A stretch of 64,000 nucleotides of DNA, taken from Lathyrus oleraceus. Taxonomy: Eukaryota > Streptophyta > Magnoliopsida > Fabales > Fabaceae. The stretch is from positions 364,991,877 to 365,055,876 of the forward strand of contig NC_066583.1 of NCBI RefSeq assembly GCF_024323335.1, given 5' to 3'. A program made the translations under genes and the position numbers. Under the pieces are notes generated by a model, which was not told the DNA's origin, ran no database searches, and saw only the letters and a list, made by a program, of their open reading frames with translations. This document shows, piece by piece, positions 25,393 through 37,419 of the stretch (the first letter of the stretch is position 1; the number at the start of each line of letters is the position of its first letter).

Positions 25393-25548
25393 CTAGATTG
25401 CCCCAGTGTGAGGTGTTCAATCTAGCGGGATGTGAATTCTCTTTTTTTTTTCAATGTCTCTAACTTTTGCCTGGATCGCCCTTTCGGGTTTTCAATCCAC
25501 CGAGACGCTCCTTTTTGCCTAAGTCGCTCTTTGGGGTGTTCGACTTAG
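25393..25548 (-). other. Three serial stem-loops after the E pol stop
   Basis: CTAGATTG (25393-25400) pairs with CAATCTAG (25418-25425). TGGAT (25472-25476) pairs with ATCCA (25495-25499) around a CCC-GAAA-GGG core in sense. CTAAGTCG (25519-25526) pairs with CGACTTAG (25541-25548). The third stem has C-G where element R has T-A and element L has a C/A mismatch, which is one compensatory change. Confidence 0.72.
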
Positions 25549-25590
25549 CGAGCTTTTGCTTTTTTTCTTTTTTTTTTGTTTTTTTTGTTT

Positions 25591-25900
25591 TTAGGCGAAG
25601 TATTTCTTGACTGCATCTGGATTCACAGGACGAGTGAACTTCTTCATCCATTGCTGTAAGTGTCAAAGCACCGCCTGAAAAGGCTCTCTTGAAAACATAT
25701 GGACGTTCATAGCTTGGAGTCCACTTGCCCCTGGACTCGGGCACGAAAGACAAGACTTTCTTGAGCACAAGGTCCCTCGGAACACACGAGGCTTGACCCT
25801 CTTATCGCGTGCTTTTTCACTCTCTACTGATATGACTGACCATGACACATGGCAGTTGATCTCTTCTTCTCGATCGAATTCAGCATCAGTCAACTTGGGA
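25591..25900 (-). pseudogene. Integrase C-terminal remnant of element E
   Basis: The tail of pol ends in sense at a TAA (25591-25593) with KYFA-like codons before it. GPY-type sequence (ERPYVFKRAFSGGAL) and LKKVLSFVPESRGKW match the integrase C-terminal region of L and R. The frame is broken near 25650-25780. Everything upstream up to the RT start is missing. Confidence 0.8.
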
Positions 25901-25963
25901 CTTTGAGGGTGCTATTTTTCTTTTGTTTCTTTCTTTTGATTTTGCTTTTGATTTCTTTTGATT

Positions 25964-25998
<35 letters not shown>

Positions 25999-26039
25999 GA
26001 TTTTGCACCCTCCTCTTTTTTTTTTTTTTTTTTGTTTGT
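25901..26039. repeat. T-rich low-complexity tract at the pol deletion
   Basis: It includes T runs of 32 (25966-25997) and 18 (26016-26033) with TTTTGATTTC repeats; the sense strand is A-rich. It sits where about 2.5-3 kb of pol should be. It fuses the RT start on one side to the integrase end on the other. Confidence 0.85.
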
Positions 26040-26229
26040 TTTAATGCCCCAGTTGGCTGTTCTGCTGATTCTCGAGATGCAGCTAAGTGTGATCTTCTTT
26101 TCTTGCTCAAGAAATCGGGAAATACCGTCAGGAATCCCTTCAACATCATCTTCTTCCGCTTCGAATACAGGGAATTCAGAATTGGGAGATGACGTCCGAT
26201 CACTATGTTCAATGGGTTTGAGAAACAAC
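26040..26229 (-). pseudogene. RT-exon N-terminal remnant of element E
   Basis: Sense translation has the acidic leader seen in U8 and R (PIEHSDRTSSPNSEFPVFEAE), then an EQEKK segment, and then runs into the T-rich tract. It lies directly after the intron acceptor TTTATGCAG. No catalytic RT motif remains. Confidence 0.75.
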
Positions 26230-26500
26230 CTGCATAAAGATTTTGATATGAAAAGCTCTTTGAAAATCAAACAAGACAATCGTTATGCAGATGAAAAGAT
26301 TGCTTTTATTCTTGTTTTTAAGGTTTTTTGTGATCACCAATTTCATGCAAAAAGTGAAAAGGGAAAACAAATGGAAAAACAAATGTTTTAACATGAATTT
26401 ATTTGAATGAAAATATCATTGCACAAAATGTTGCCAACAATGCCATCACTTCTCCTTTTGGCATGGGAGAAGGGTTTTCAAACAAAGTGATTGTTACTCT
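26230..26500 (-). other. Ogre intron in element E
   Basis: A/T-rich sequence of about 270 bp between the protease-exon tail and the RT-exon start, with acceptor CAG at about 26230. The donor is not certain. It aligns by position and content with the L intron at 51032-51310. It is retained in the DNA copy. Confidence 0.6.
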
Positions 26501-26645
26501 GACTTATGAACAACTGTAGGAACGCCCACAGTGACCCAATTGTGACAGACACCACCAGGAATGATGAAATTGTTCAAGTCCTCTGCGTCCTCTTCCAAGA
26601 TAGCAGCATCCTCTTCTTCTTTAGGCTGATCATGATGGATGATCC
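26500..26645 (-). pseudogene. Protease-exon tail remnant of element E
   Basis: The sense frame reads an acidic stretch followed by NNFIIPGGVCHNWVTVGVP. This matches in layout the sequence just before the L intron (CNNWVVVDV). Only this tail of the gag-protease exon survives. The aspartic protease active site is absent. Confidence 0.65.
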
Positions 26646-28124
26646 TCCACTTGCAAACAAACCTTGCTCCTTAAGTGCCCCAGAACAGTGGCCAATGCCA
26701 GCCCGGGATTGGTTAACCAGGAATGAATCCATCAACACCACTTAATCTGGCAAACTCCTCTCTGAATCCACAACTCTCTTGCCCAAGATGATCCATCACT
26801 CTGGCAGAAATGGCTCTGGTATAATGCCGGCGAGATGCGTCTTCAAAATAAATGAAGATCGCAGGGTCAGACCACAAGGCGGGAGACCGGAACAAAACAC
26901 CTGCTTGTGCAAATGATGCATGAAGTGTTTGTGCATATGCTTGTTTTTATTTCAAAGGAACTCGAGGGTTTTATTTGCAAACTTTGAAATATTTAGCATT
27001 TGATCATATATGAGAATATCTCATCAGATATATCAGGTGAAAAAATTTTCCCGGTTTTTTCATGTTTTGAATTTTTTTGCAGATAAACTCCTTTGAGTTC
27101 CTTGAATTTTTTTTTTTCTGATGATATGGATGCAGATGAATGCATGAATGCATGAATGCAACAAACACACTCAAGGATCAAGCAAAGCACGCCAAACAAA
27201 GGTCGTGGGAAAGCTCATTGTATCCCTAATATCAATCATCCATTTTGGTGGATTTAGGTTTTCACCTTATCGACACCCAAGTTCCATTGATATTAACGGT
27301 ACATGAACCAGCTCAAACATCCTTAATATCAACCAGCCGCTTTGGTGGATTTTAGGTTTTACACCTGATCCGGGATCCATTGATATTAACAATGTTTGAA
27401 CGACTCAACCACGAATCATGGGTTTGTTGAGAGTCACGAGCATGGAGTCTCGGTTAAGAACCACCCAAAGGGAGTGTACTAGGGTTTAAACCTGCCAGAC
27501 ATGTTCTATCAGAGGTTCCCATAATCATCGTTCCATCTCTCGAATATTATCGGAGGAACGAATACTCGTATTCCAAGAATATTCTCAAGAGAAACTCTTA
27601 TGAGTGTAGTATCGCGTAACAATCGTATCAGAACTGACATCTGAACGACCTCCGCACTACGGTCCTAAAAAATAGGCCAAGATGGGTTTGGTAAACTAAG
27701 GTCCTTGGCTTCTGCGGCACATGATTGAAAGAATAATGCCTAACCACAAATAACTTGTGTGACATTATTAGTTCAACATGACCTCCACCAAGTGAATGGT
27801 CTCGCAAGTCAACTGGCTAAGGAATACTCCACACCAGTCAACAAGACTATGCCATTCCCCTATCCTAGAGTGCACTCGAGTTCGGGTATAGAACTCATCT
27901 CAACTGACTCCCACCCCACAAAGAAAAACAGACAACCAGCCAGGCAGAATGAATAATGAATATGAATGCAAACATAAGTGTACACAATAAATGCAAACAA
28001 TAAATGCACATATATACAATGAATGCAATAGATAACAGCACAAAGCAACCAAAATCCTAACCTAGAGAGCGCTAGGAGAGACTCGCTCAGGGAAGATGGA
28101 CCAGCATAGGTCAACTTCTTTTCA
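26646..28124 (-). other. 5' leader of element E
   Basis: Non-coding leader between the primer binding site and the surviving exon tail. It has two 10-bp inverted repeats (27227-27295 and 27323-27389) and GAATGCATGAATGCATGAATGC repeats at about 27137-27160. No ORF1 or gag start is recognisable. A deletion from the leader into protease removed them. Confidence 0.65.
27227..27389. repeat. Paired inverted repeats in the E leader
   Basis: TAATATCAAT (27227-27236) pairs with ATTGATATTA (27286-27295). TTAATATCAA (27323-27332) pairs with TTGATATTAA (27380-27389). The two structures are a diverged direct repeat about 98 bp apart, both containing TTTGGTGGATTT. They could form two similar hairpins in the leader RNA. 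Confidence 0.75.
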
Positions 28125-28142
28125 TCCCCAGCAGAGTCGCCA
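28125..28142 (-). promoter_or_regulatory. Primer binding site (tRNA-Arg type) of element E
   Basis: In sense TGGCGACTCTGCTGGGGA, two bases after the end of LTR B. This is the sequence I know as the Ogre primer binding site, complementary to the 3' end of a tRNA-Arg. It fixes the element's orientation and marks LTR B as the 5' LTR. Confidence 0.9.
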
Positions 28143-29031
28143 GCTGTCGCATCACGCGAAAAACCGGCGGGAAAAGAAAGAAACAACAGAGCCGCCACCG
28201 TGCGTTATTTATCCCAAAAGAGGGAAAGGAAACGCTCGAAGTAAACCTAGGAAAGAACATGGTCTCGCGACCAAAGAGGATGGGTTCGGGAGTCGGTTAT
28301 GCGAAGGGAAGGTATTAGCACCCCTACGCATCCGTAGTACTCTACGGGATCCACGCACAATAGAAAGGAATATTGGTTGCTAAACACTGCTCAAACACAC
28401 ACACACTGGCTGAAAGAGACAAAAGAAACTGACTGAAACTGACTCGGCAGGATATCGTATCCTGGGCCTACTTAGTCTATCAGGCATAGACATCAGAGTC
28501 GAAGTAGTTCGGACTGGGAAACGACACATGCTCGCTAGGATGTCACATCCTATGCATACGTATCTTCTCGGACGAGAGAAGAATCAGAGCATTCGTAGCT
28601 CGGCTGACACGCAAATAAACAAAACAAGACACAGGCAAACGTGGAGCCCGAATGCCAATCACTGGACTTACATCAGCATCCGAACCTAAACGCACACAGG
28701 AAACCAACTGCCAATCGCTGGACTTATGTCGGACTCCAACCAGAACACACACGAGGGTGGTTAAGACACAAAGGGTTGAAAAAGAAAAAGGGCGCCCGGA
28801 GAGATCAGCTCAATCTCCTGCCTACATACTTCATCTGGTATGAAGATCAGGGCGATGTAGTTCCCCTACGCAGGGACAAAGGATCTAGCCTAACCAGATA
28901 ACAGAGGGAGACACAACTCTAGGGAGACTACGACTCGAGCCTAGATGTTGTCATGCAAAGTCAACCCTAAGTTAAGGTTTCTAGCTAACTGGCACAAGGG
29001 CCAACCTATCCTAGACACGGCTTGCACAGGA

Positions 29032-29552
29032 AGCAAGGGTCTCGATTGCAACTAGGGCAAGAGAAAGGGGAAGTCTCAATCGCAACGAGGGCGAGAGAAA
29101 AGAGTTAGTGTTAGTGGTTAGTCAAACTCGGCAAGACATCGCGTCTCGTGCCTACGTATCTCATCTGGACATGAGAATCAGAGTTGCCGTAGTTCGGCCA
29201 CGGAGGGACAAAGGTCTCGATTGCAACTAGGGCAAGAGAAAGGGGAGGTCTCGATCGCAACGAGGGCGAGAGAAAGGAGAGATCTCAATCACACAGGGGT
29301 GAGAGAAAAGAGTTAGTGTTAGTGGTTAATCAAACTCGGCAAGACATCACGTCTCGTGCCTACGTATCTCATCTGAACATGAGAATCAGAGTTGCCGTAG
29401 TTCGGCTACGGAGGGACAAAGGACTCGATTGCAACTAGGGCAAGAGAAAGGGAAAGTCTCGATCGCAACGAGGGCGAGAGAAAGGAAAAGGCTCGATCGC
29501 AACGAGGGCGAGAGAAAGGAAAAGGCTCGATCGCAACGAGGGCGAAAGCAAA
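29032..29552. repeat. Short tandem repeats in LTR B
   Basis: Counterpart of 16555-17075. Most of the differences from LTR A are in or just after this block. Confidence 0.8.
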
Positions 29553-32500
29553 CAAGGATTAGTCTAAACTAAGCCTAACTTGCACAGGAAGCAAGTCAAA
29601 CAAACAGACAAGCACAGATAACACACACTATACACAAGCAAGTGGCTCAAACAAGGGTTAGGTTTTAGTCGAGGGGTCATATCAACCTCAACAAACAAAC
29701 CTCTGGAATGGGGTGAGTGTTGCTCTTAACCTTGCCATTGAGGGGCTAAGGTGAAGCAGATGAAAGGAGATGAGGGGTGTGCCTCATTGCTTCTATCCCT
29801 GGCCAGGGAGAGCATTTGACAAGAATGTGTGGGTTCAAAAAGTGGGAACCCTTCTACACATTTGATACTGACTCAACTGTGCAATTGCACAAGATCTTGG
29901 GTTTTTATCTGAAATGCATCAACACAGTGGTGTGAGCAAAACAGAAGACACACTGAATAGCAGGGGATAGGTTGCTTATCCCTTGGTTCTGCCAATTGCC
30001 TCTTCACTTAGGAGGTCTTTGACTCAATGCAAGGACAATTTAAACATACACAAGCATTGCCTCTTAAGGAGGACTTCAGACAGTTTGCCCGGCCAAATAA
30101 CAAGCCGGGTCTCCAGACTACATGAAGAAAAAGGAATTATACCTCAAGCAAATTTCTAAATAGCAAAGCAAAGCAAGTTCAAAGAACTTAAGCAACTAAG
30201 GGTACCTGAAATAGTCAAACTAAATCAGTACACATTTCAACAGTCAAAACAAAAGGAATTGGGAATCAACAGTCAACACAGAGGGACAAATGTGCAAAGC
30301 ACAAGACTCAAGTCATATGAGTCATATCACCTACAAAACAAAGAGGTTAACACATGATATATAATCAAGCTTGATCAAAAGAAATTGATCTCATTAGTCA
30401 CTTGGTGTTCAACCTGAAAACATAAACTCAATCATAAGCCCAAAAGACCACTAGGACAAGCCTAGGGTCAAAAACAAAGGAGAAAGTCAAAACAGCAAAT
30501 TAAAGTCAACCAAAGTCAAGTTCAAACATTTAAGAAACAAGCACAATTGGACTCATATTCATATCATGCATCATCATCATTTCATGAGCAAGAGAAACCA
30601 AAGCATGGCAAATGAAGGCTCAAAGAAGTCAACAGAATGACTTGCAACAAAAGTCAACTCAAACAATTTCAAAAATCACCAAATAAATCAAGTTCATACC
30701 TAACATCTAGCATGGTAAGCATGTCAAAATTCATGGCATTTGGACAAGTGGAAGGCAGTCAATGAAAATCATGAAGTCAAAGCAAATTCAAACATGCACA
30801 AAGAAGTCAACAGCAAGACTTAGCCCAAAACCAAACATAATCAATTCCAAAAATCATGAAATAAATCATACTCAATCATAATCCATAACATAGCATGCAT
30901 ATGAAATTTCAGCTCAATTGGATCATGGGAAGATGGTCAATTAAAATCAAGAAGTCAACACAATTTCAAGTAAGCACAAAGAAGGTCAACAATCATGGGT
31001 CAACTTCAAAAAATCATAACAAAATGAAAACAGATGAGAAATGGATGGGATCAACACCAATGCAAAGCTCAAGATGTCTAGTATGCACATATGAAATTTC
31101 ATGATCATACAATAAGGCATGAGGATTTCACAAAGGATTTGGCAAGATGTGTCACATAAAGTCAACAATTGACTAGGTAGGGAAGAAAATTCACAAACAA
31201 ATAGGAAACGGCATGATTAAATCCCAGAAAATTCATACACAAACTAGACATATGAGAGAAGGCTTATGCAAAAATTTGGATCATTTGGAGGCCAGGAAGT
31301 ATGTCAACAAAATTCAGCAAATTGCACAATCATGGGGTGACACCAAATGTAACACCTTACTTCAAAAATTCAAAGCTCTCAAACCACATATGATAAAATC
31401 ATGAAATTTATACCAAAATAAACATGGATGAGTGTAGAATGACCACAAAAAATTTTAGATCAAAAGGATGCAACATGATCATTTCACAAAAGGATTGGCA
31501 ACATGTATCATTTTTGGTCACATAACTCAAACCCTAAGGCCATTTAAAAACCAATGATCAAAAAAATTATTAAAAATAATGATAAAAAACTAGACAATTT
31601 CCTGATCATGATGCAGAAAACCCCACTGGATTTGGACTTGAAATGAGCAAGGTATGATTTTTGTAAATGTTGATGATCAAATGAAATGTTTATTGAAATA
31701 AAAATGAATTAATTAGATTTAATTTGGTCCGAGTGGCACATTGGTAATATTCCCCCTCATTTAGCAAAACGACTGCGCATCAGACCATGGCTACGAAATG
31801 TTGTGACTGGTCCGTTCTCAATGAAACAGTAAAATGAGCAAAAAATTCAACCAACAGCCAATCGAATTCAAGCTTCTGGGCAACTTTTAGGGTTTTTGCA
31901 ACAACAACAGCATGTCATCTTCAAACAATCATCATCGATCAAAATCCGAATAGCATGGCAAACAGCAAGGCATTGATACAGTAGGTTCATGCAACATCTA
32001 AACAGCCATAAACCAAACATAAACAACACAATTTCTCAATGAATCTGGGTTCTATCTAGGGTTTATGAACAGGGTGTTCATCATCTTCAAATCAACTCAA
32101 AATTTTTTTATGCCCAGAACAGCAAATCAAACACATCAATGGCATCATCAGACCACATACAACACAAATATGATATCCATTTTCATTAAATCACTTCAAG
32201 CAAGGCAAATCGATGAGAACATATTCATGCACACAAATGGAAACTCAGATTTCTCAGCCATAACACAACCATTTCAAGCAAGGCATAGTTCATTAGAATC
32301 AGCATAACAAGAGCTAACTAAAACATAGCATGGCATAGTAAATGGTTGAGGTCGAAACCTTACTTGTTTTTGAAGAAAAAAATGGAAACAGTGATGGATT
32401 GATGTTGTTGTGCTGAAACAGATGAAGACAATGCTTTGAAATGAAGGAAACTTGAGGGAACTTGGCTCAGCAAGGCTTAGAATTCTTCAAATCTTAATTT

Positions 32501-32729
32501 ACCATTGTTGGTGCATAAAGAAAACAGAACATGGAATGTTGTTCCAGCAAGGATTTGATGCTTGTAGAGAGCTCAAAATGATGTCCAGGTGATGATAGAA
32601 ACAGGTATGCTCGAAGGTTTATGGAGATTTTGGCAGAAAATGCAAAAGGAGCAAAAATGCAAAAGTGAGAGAATGAGAATTTCTGATGTGCAAAGGCTGT
32701 GGCTAGGGTTGGTTTGTGACAGAAAAAGG

Positions 32730-32736
32730 CCTTATA
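32730..32736 (-). promoter_or_regulatory. Candidate TATA box in LTR B
   Basis: TATAAGG on the minus strand, in the LTR that would drive transcription of the 28144-15668 unit. Confidence 0.45.
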
Positions 32737-34251
32737 TTGGTCTGTTTAACTTTGGTTTAAGGAGTGGTAAGCTTGATTAGTTCAAATGGAGAGATTTGCA
32801 AAATTGCTAACTTAGTGCACATGGGAGGTATATGGTGGAATGCTGCTCGATTTGGGCCTTAGTCATGCTGCAAATACCAATTCCAATAAGTCCCAAATGG
32901 CCAAAATGAGTAGAAACACTTAATTCACAAAAGTCAAATATTGGTCAAACTTGAATTTTAATGAAACAAGTCAAAAAATGCCATTTTGATTGGCAAGGTT
33001 TTGGTGAATGATGTTTATATTTTTGGAAAGAGGAGGAAAAATGTGGTTTGTAGGAAAAAACCCCATCAAAATTGGCCAAAGGAATCATGAGATATGGCCA
33101 TTTGAAGTTCATGAAAATGTGAAAATGATTTGACCATATCTTGCAAACCATTCATGGGATTTTGGTGTTCTTGGACTTTTTGAAAATGGGAGAACAAGAT
33201 ATTCAACTTTCATGTTGGGCAAAAATTCATTTGAAGCTTGTATCATGATGCAAGCTGAGGATCAAGAAGTTTCCATTTTTGGCAGTTAAAATTACAGGTC
33301 CAGTTTCTATTTTTGGAAATTTTCTGATTGGCTTCAAATTCTTCAATGATGTTGATTGCCATGACACATGAGGCCTATTAGGACATGAATAAGCTCTCTC
33401 AAACCATTTCCATCCATCAAAACCAAAGAATCAACCACAGTTGACCAACTTTGACTTATCTAGGGTTTTGGATGACTGAAGCACTTCTGATGAATTCCAA
33501 ACCCTAATTCCTTGAGACCTTGACTTCAAATGATGTCCCAAGTTGTATGGACTCTTGATTATTGATCATGGTGCCCAAATTCCACAAGAATGGCCACCAT
33601 CCACTGCTTTGACTGACTGTTGACTGTCTTTGACTTTCTAGGGTTTTTGACTGTCTGTACATGAACTGATGACCTCTGAGCCTTCAACCCTTGACTTGAA
33701 CACTTCAAATGGACCTCCAAGTCATGTGAACTTGTTGGACAAACCCTAGGGCCTTTGCTCCTTGAGAAACACCCTTGCTTGATTGGTTGACTGATCTCCT
33801 GATCAGTTTGACCTAATTCTTGATTTGCTTGCTCTTGAGGCAACTGGGGACAATGCAATGCTATGCAATGTATCATGATATGCTATGACTTAATATGAGA
33901 TGGTATGTACAATGATAGGTGCAAATTTGAGGTGCTACAGCTGCCCCTATTCAATCAGCTGGGAACCCGAATGGATGATAGCAGTGGCTGTCAGACTTTC
34001 AGGGTAAACAGGGATTGAATACAAAAGAACCGTAGAATTTGCACAACAGGGATCCACCAATGGAAACGTCCACTGGGATCTGATTCTTATTACTGGGTAT
34101 ATATGTTTTTTTTTCAACGGGTATAACCACATCCAGACACCGCAACGACGATGAATGGGAAAAGAAATCACAACTAGATGCCAACGGACAACTAGGAGAG
34201 GTAAATCCACAAGGGGACAGGTACAACTAGACGTCATAGGACGAATAGGAA

Positions 34252-34626
34252 GACTCACGTTTATCGACACCAACGGAGAGGAGGAAAACTCATCCAGACG
34301 TCATAGGACGAAAGGGAGACTCACGTTTATCGACACCAACGGAGAGGAGGAAAACTCAGCCAGACGTCATAGGACGAAAGGGAGACTCACGTTTATCGAC
34401 ACCAACGGAGAGGAGGAAAACTCAACCAGACATCATAGGACGAAAGGGAGACTCACGTTTATCGACACCAACGGAGAGGAGGAAAACTTCAACCAGACGT
34501 CATAGGACGAGAGGTAGACTCACGTTTATCGACACCAACGGAGAGGAGGAAAACTTCAACCAGACGTCATAGGACGAGAGGTAGACTCACGTTTATCGAC
34601 ACCAACGGAGAGGAGGAAAACTTCAC
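34252..34626. repeat. 66/67-bp tandem repeat, second copy of the array
   Basis: Six units, the same variants in the same order as 21774-22148. This shows the array was copied as a block rather than expanded independently. Confidence 0.93.
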
Positions 34627-34682
34627 TAGGGAAGGGAAGGCGACGTTATGAACATCGAAAGAGGATGTTTACCGACATCAAA

Positions 34683-35358
34683 AGAAAACCAGACACTTAC
34701 GCATGACTGGAAATCACCGACGGATGGTGTTTACCGACACCAAAGAAGACCAGACACTTACGCATGACTGGAAATCACCGAAGGATGGTGTTTACCGACA
34801 CCAAAGAATACCAGACACTTACGCATGACTGGAAATCACCGAAGGATGGTGTTTACCGACACCAAAGAATACCAGACACTTACGCATGACTGGAAATCAC
34901 CGACGGATGGTGTTTACCGACACCAAAGAAGACCAGACACTTACGCATGACTGGAAATCACCGAAGGATGGTGTTTACCGACACCAAAGAATACCAGACA
35001 CTTACGCATGACTGGAAATCACCGAAGGATGGTGTTTACCGACACCAAAGAAGACCAGACACTTACGCATGACTGGAAATCACCGACGGATGGTGTTTAC
35101 CGACACCAAAGAAGACCAGACACTTACGCATGACTGAAAATCACCGAAGGATGGTGTTTACCGACACCAAAGAATACCAGACACTTACGCATGACTGGAA
35201 ATCACCGAAGGATGGTGTTTACCGACACCAAAGAAGACGAGACACTTACGCATGACTGGAAATCACCGAAGGATGGTGTTTACCGACACCAAAGAAGACC
35301 AGACACTTACGCATGACTGGAAATCACCGAAGGATGGTGTTTACCGACACCAAAGAAA
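34683..35358. repeat. 61-bp tandem repeat, second copy of the array
   Basis: Eleven units with the same order of GACGG/GAAGG and AAGAC/AATAC variants as 22205-22880, including the single GACGAGAC unit. Confidence 0.93.
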
Positions 35359-37419
35359 CAACACACGCGGGCGCTGACGGGATACTGACATCCACAAGAT
35401 GACAGGGCAAGGCTGAACACTTGCAGGGGGTCTCACTGGGGAACAAGGTCACGACAGCGAGCAAACAGGAAGGAACACCAAGGATACCGGGTTGTAGGTA
35501 TGAAACGGGTGACCGACCAAACGTGAATTGGTTTGTGTTCCAAAACACTCAACATCCTGAAGAGGGCTAGAAAAGCAGTCTTGTTTAGAGGATGAACATT
35601 CGATTCCACAAGGAATACGAATCTTACTCTGCTGGAGATAACAATCGAAAGATTGACCAAAGAGTGCATGAGATATATTATCTATAGCCGCCAAAACGTA
35701 GATAATACACTCGCATGGAAAATTATCCATAACCGGGTTGTAGGTTGTTAAATGAATAATCGACCGAAAAGAAAGGCATCAGGGTACCAGGACTAGGTAT
35801 GCAAAAGATGACCAATCAAAAGAGGATAAAAGTTGCTAACTCGGAGCAAAATATCCAAAAGAAAGGGGAAGACCCACTGGGGATAATACTGCTTGATCAA
35901 GGCAAGTATCCAGGGGGGAAAAGAATATCAATACCGCAAACTGGATACTGATAACTGCAAAGAGGGGATTACATCTACCGGTTTGTAGGCAGAAAACCAC
36001 GGAAAAGTAACCAGTCATCATCGGGATGAGCACAAATGGTTAATTCCAACAAGGGGATGAAAGTGGGATTTTACAACTACCAGCTAGTGGGTAGAAAACC
36101 ACAAAGATAGGACTTACAGCTACCGGTTTGTAGGTAGAAGCCAATGGAAAAGGTCTGCTGAGAAACAAAGTGAGAAAAAGGATTTACAACTACCGGGTAG
36201 CGGGTAGAAGACCGTAAAGAAAGGACTTACAGCTACCGGTTCGTAGGTAGAGGCCCATAATTCTGCTGAGGATAAGATGAATGAGTGCCGGTTAGTGAGC
36301 AACTATTCATTTATGCCCCAGGGAAGCACAGGAGACAACAGAAAGCCAATTTTAGGATTGATCCAAAAAGGCAGACTGAAACAAGACTCGTCCTAATGAG
36401 GAAAGAACTCAATAGGGAAAACCCATCCCGTATAGGGAGGGAACGGAAGCAACCGTCATCCACGAGGATGTATCTCAGTGGGGAAATGGCAGGAAAGGGT
36501 AGACACTTTCTGCTTAAGGGGTAGACTCTATATGGAGAGATCGGACACACCCATTTTTGCTTGAGGAAAATCTACTGGAGAGATTTGTATTACCAAATAG
36601 CAGAATGCAATCACCAACAGACACACGGCAACAGCTGCAACATGAGTATCCGAATGCTATGATTATGCATGTATGCATTATGCATGATGAGTGTATGATG
36701 AATGTTGACAAACAGACATGCTCAACACGCAGGTCCAGGAATCAACCAACCGGTACTACTCTTCTTCCATAGGGAAGGCCAAAACACCAGAGATCCAAGA
36801 AAATTCACTGGAGACTAGGATATCAGGGAACACTTATCCTGCAGGGGAGGAAGAGCCATAAGAGGCTTCCGGAGGGATCGTCGGTCACAACCGGAGAACA
36901 GAGTTCAACATACAGGCGCACGTGTCACAACAACTTGTGCTGGAAATCAGGGATACCAAGAAGCAACCAGATTTCTGATGAGGATGGATAGGCATAGAGA
37001 AAGCTCATCATGCCAACAACTCCGCTCGGGGATCTATCTGAGGACATGATGGAGCACTGGGATGTCAATCCACCAAATACCGAATCTTCAAAGAAAAACA
37101 CCCACGTTGGGGGAGGGATGAAGACTGCTCTGCTGGAGAGGCGAAAGTTGAAGTCTTCAGTAAACACTCTGCTAGGGGAGCTGCCCCACAATAATGTCCG
37201 AAACGGCAAACTTGCTGGGGATGCCCCACGATAGGGCTCAAACAACACTTTACTGGGGATGCCCCACAATAGAGCTAACAGGGATTTGGAGGAAGAATCT
37301 GTACTGCCGGGAACATGAAGATGAACAACTTCAAACAACACTGCGTCGGGCAAATTCACTGAGGAGAGACCATACGAGGTTCTGCAGGACAAAGATACAG
37401 TCATGCTTGAGATACGAAC

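Larger units (their letters stand above)
21477..25590 (-). other. Post-pol region of element E
   Basis: About 4.1 kb of non-coding sequence between the pol stop and the polypurine tract. It contains two tandem arrays (66 bp and 61 bp) and repeated CTACCGGTTTGTAGGTAGA-like segments at 23490-23775. It also has many CTGGGGA-type motifs, and stem-loops at 25393-25548. Several 60-160 codon ORFs on both strands have low-complexity or repeat translations and are not credible genes. Confidence 0.8.
28145..33939 (-). mobile_element. LTR B (5' LTR) of element E, 5795 bp
   Basis: Same ends as LTR A, offset 12,477 then 12,478 bp. The differences I found by eye are six transitions clustered at LTR A positions 16784-17144 and a 1-bp insertion in a T run at about 32108. 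Such similarity points to a very young duplication or insertion. On its right it is followed by a polypurine tract and post-pol sequence, so it also acts as the 3' LTR of the second internal unit. Confidence 0.93.
33940..37418 (-). mobile_element. Second, partial internal region of element E
   Basis: A copy of 21462-24940 at an offset of 12,478 bp, with no differences noted by eye. It holds the polypurine tract, both tandem arrays and most of the post-pol region. It stops at 37418, where the sequence jumps into the middle of an LTR. The pol remnants, leader and primer binding site of this second unit are deleted. Confidence 0.92.

Noticed and set aside
25849..26391. 180-codon plus-strand ORF with long Phe runs
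   Set aside because: The Phe runs are just the poly-T tract; the rest is the antisense of pol remnants.
28125..28142. Possible tRNA gene at the tRNA-Arg-like sequence
   Set aside because: Only 18 bases match, next to an LTR end. It is a primer binding site, with no cloverleaf around it.
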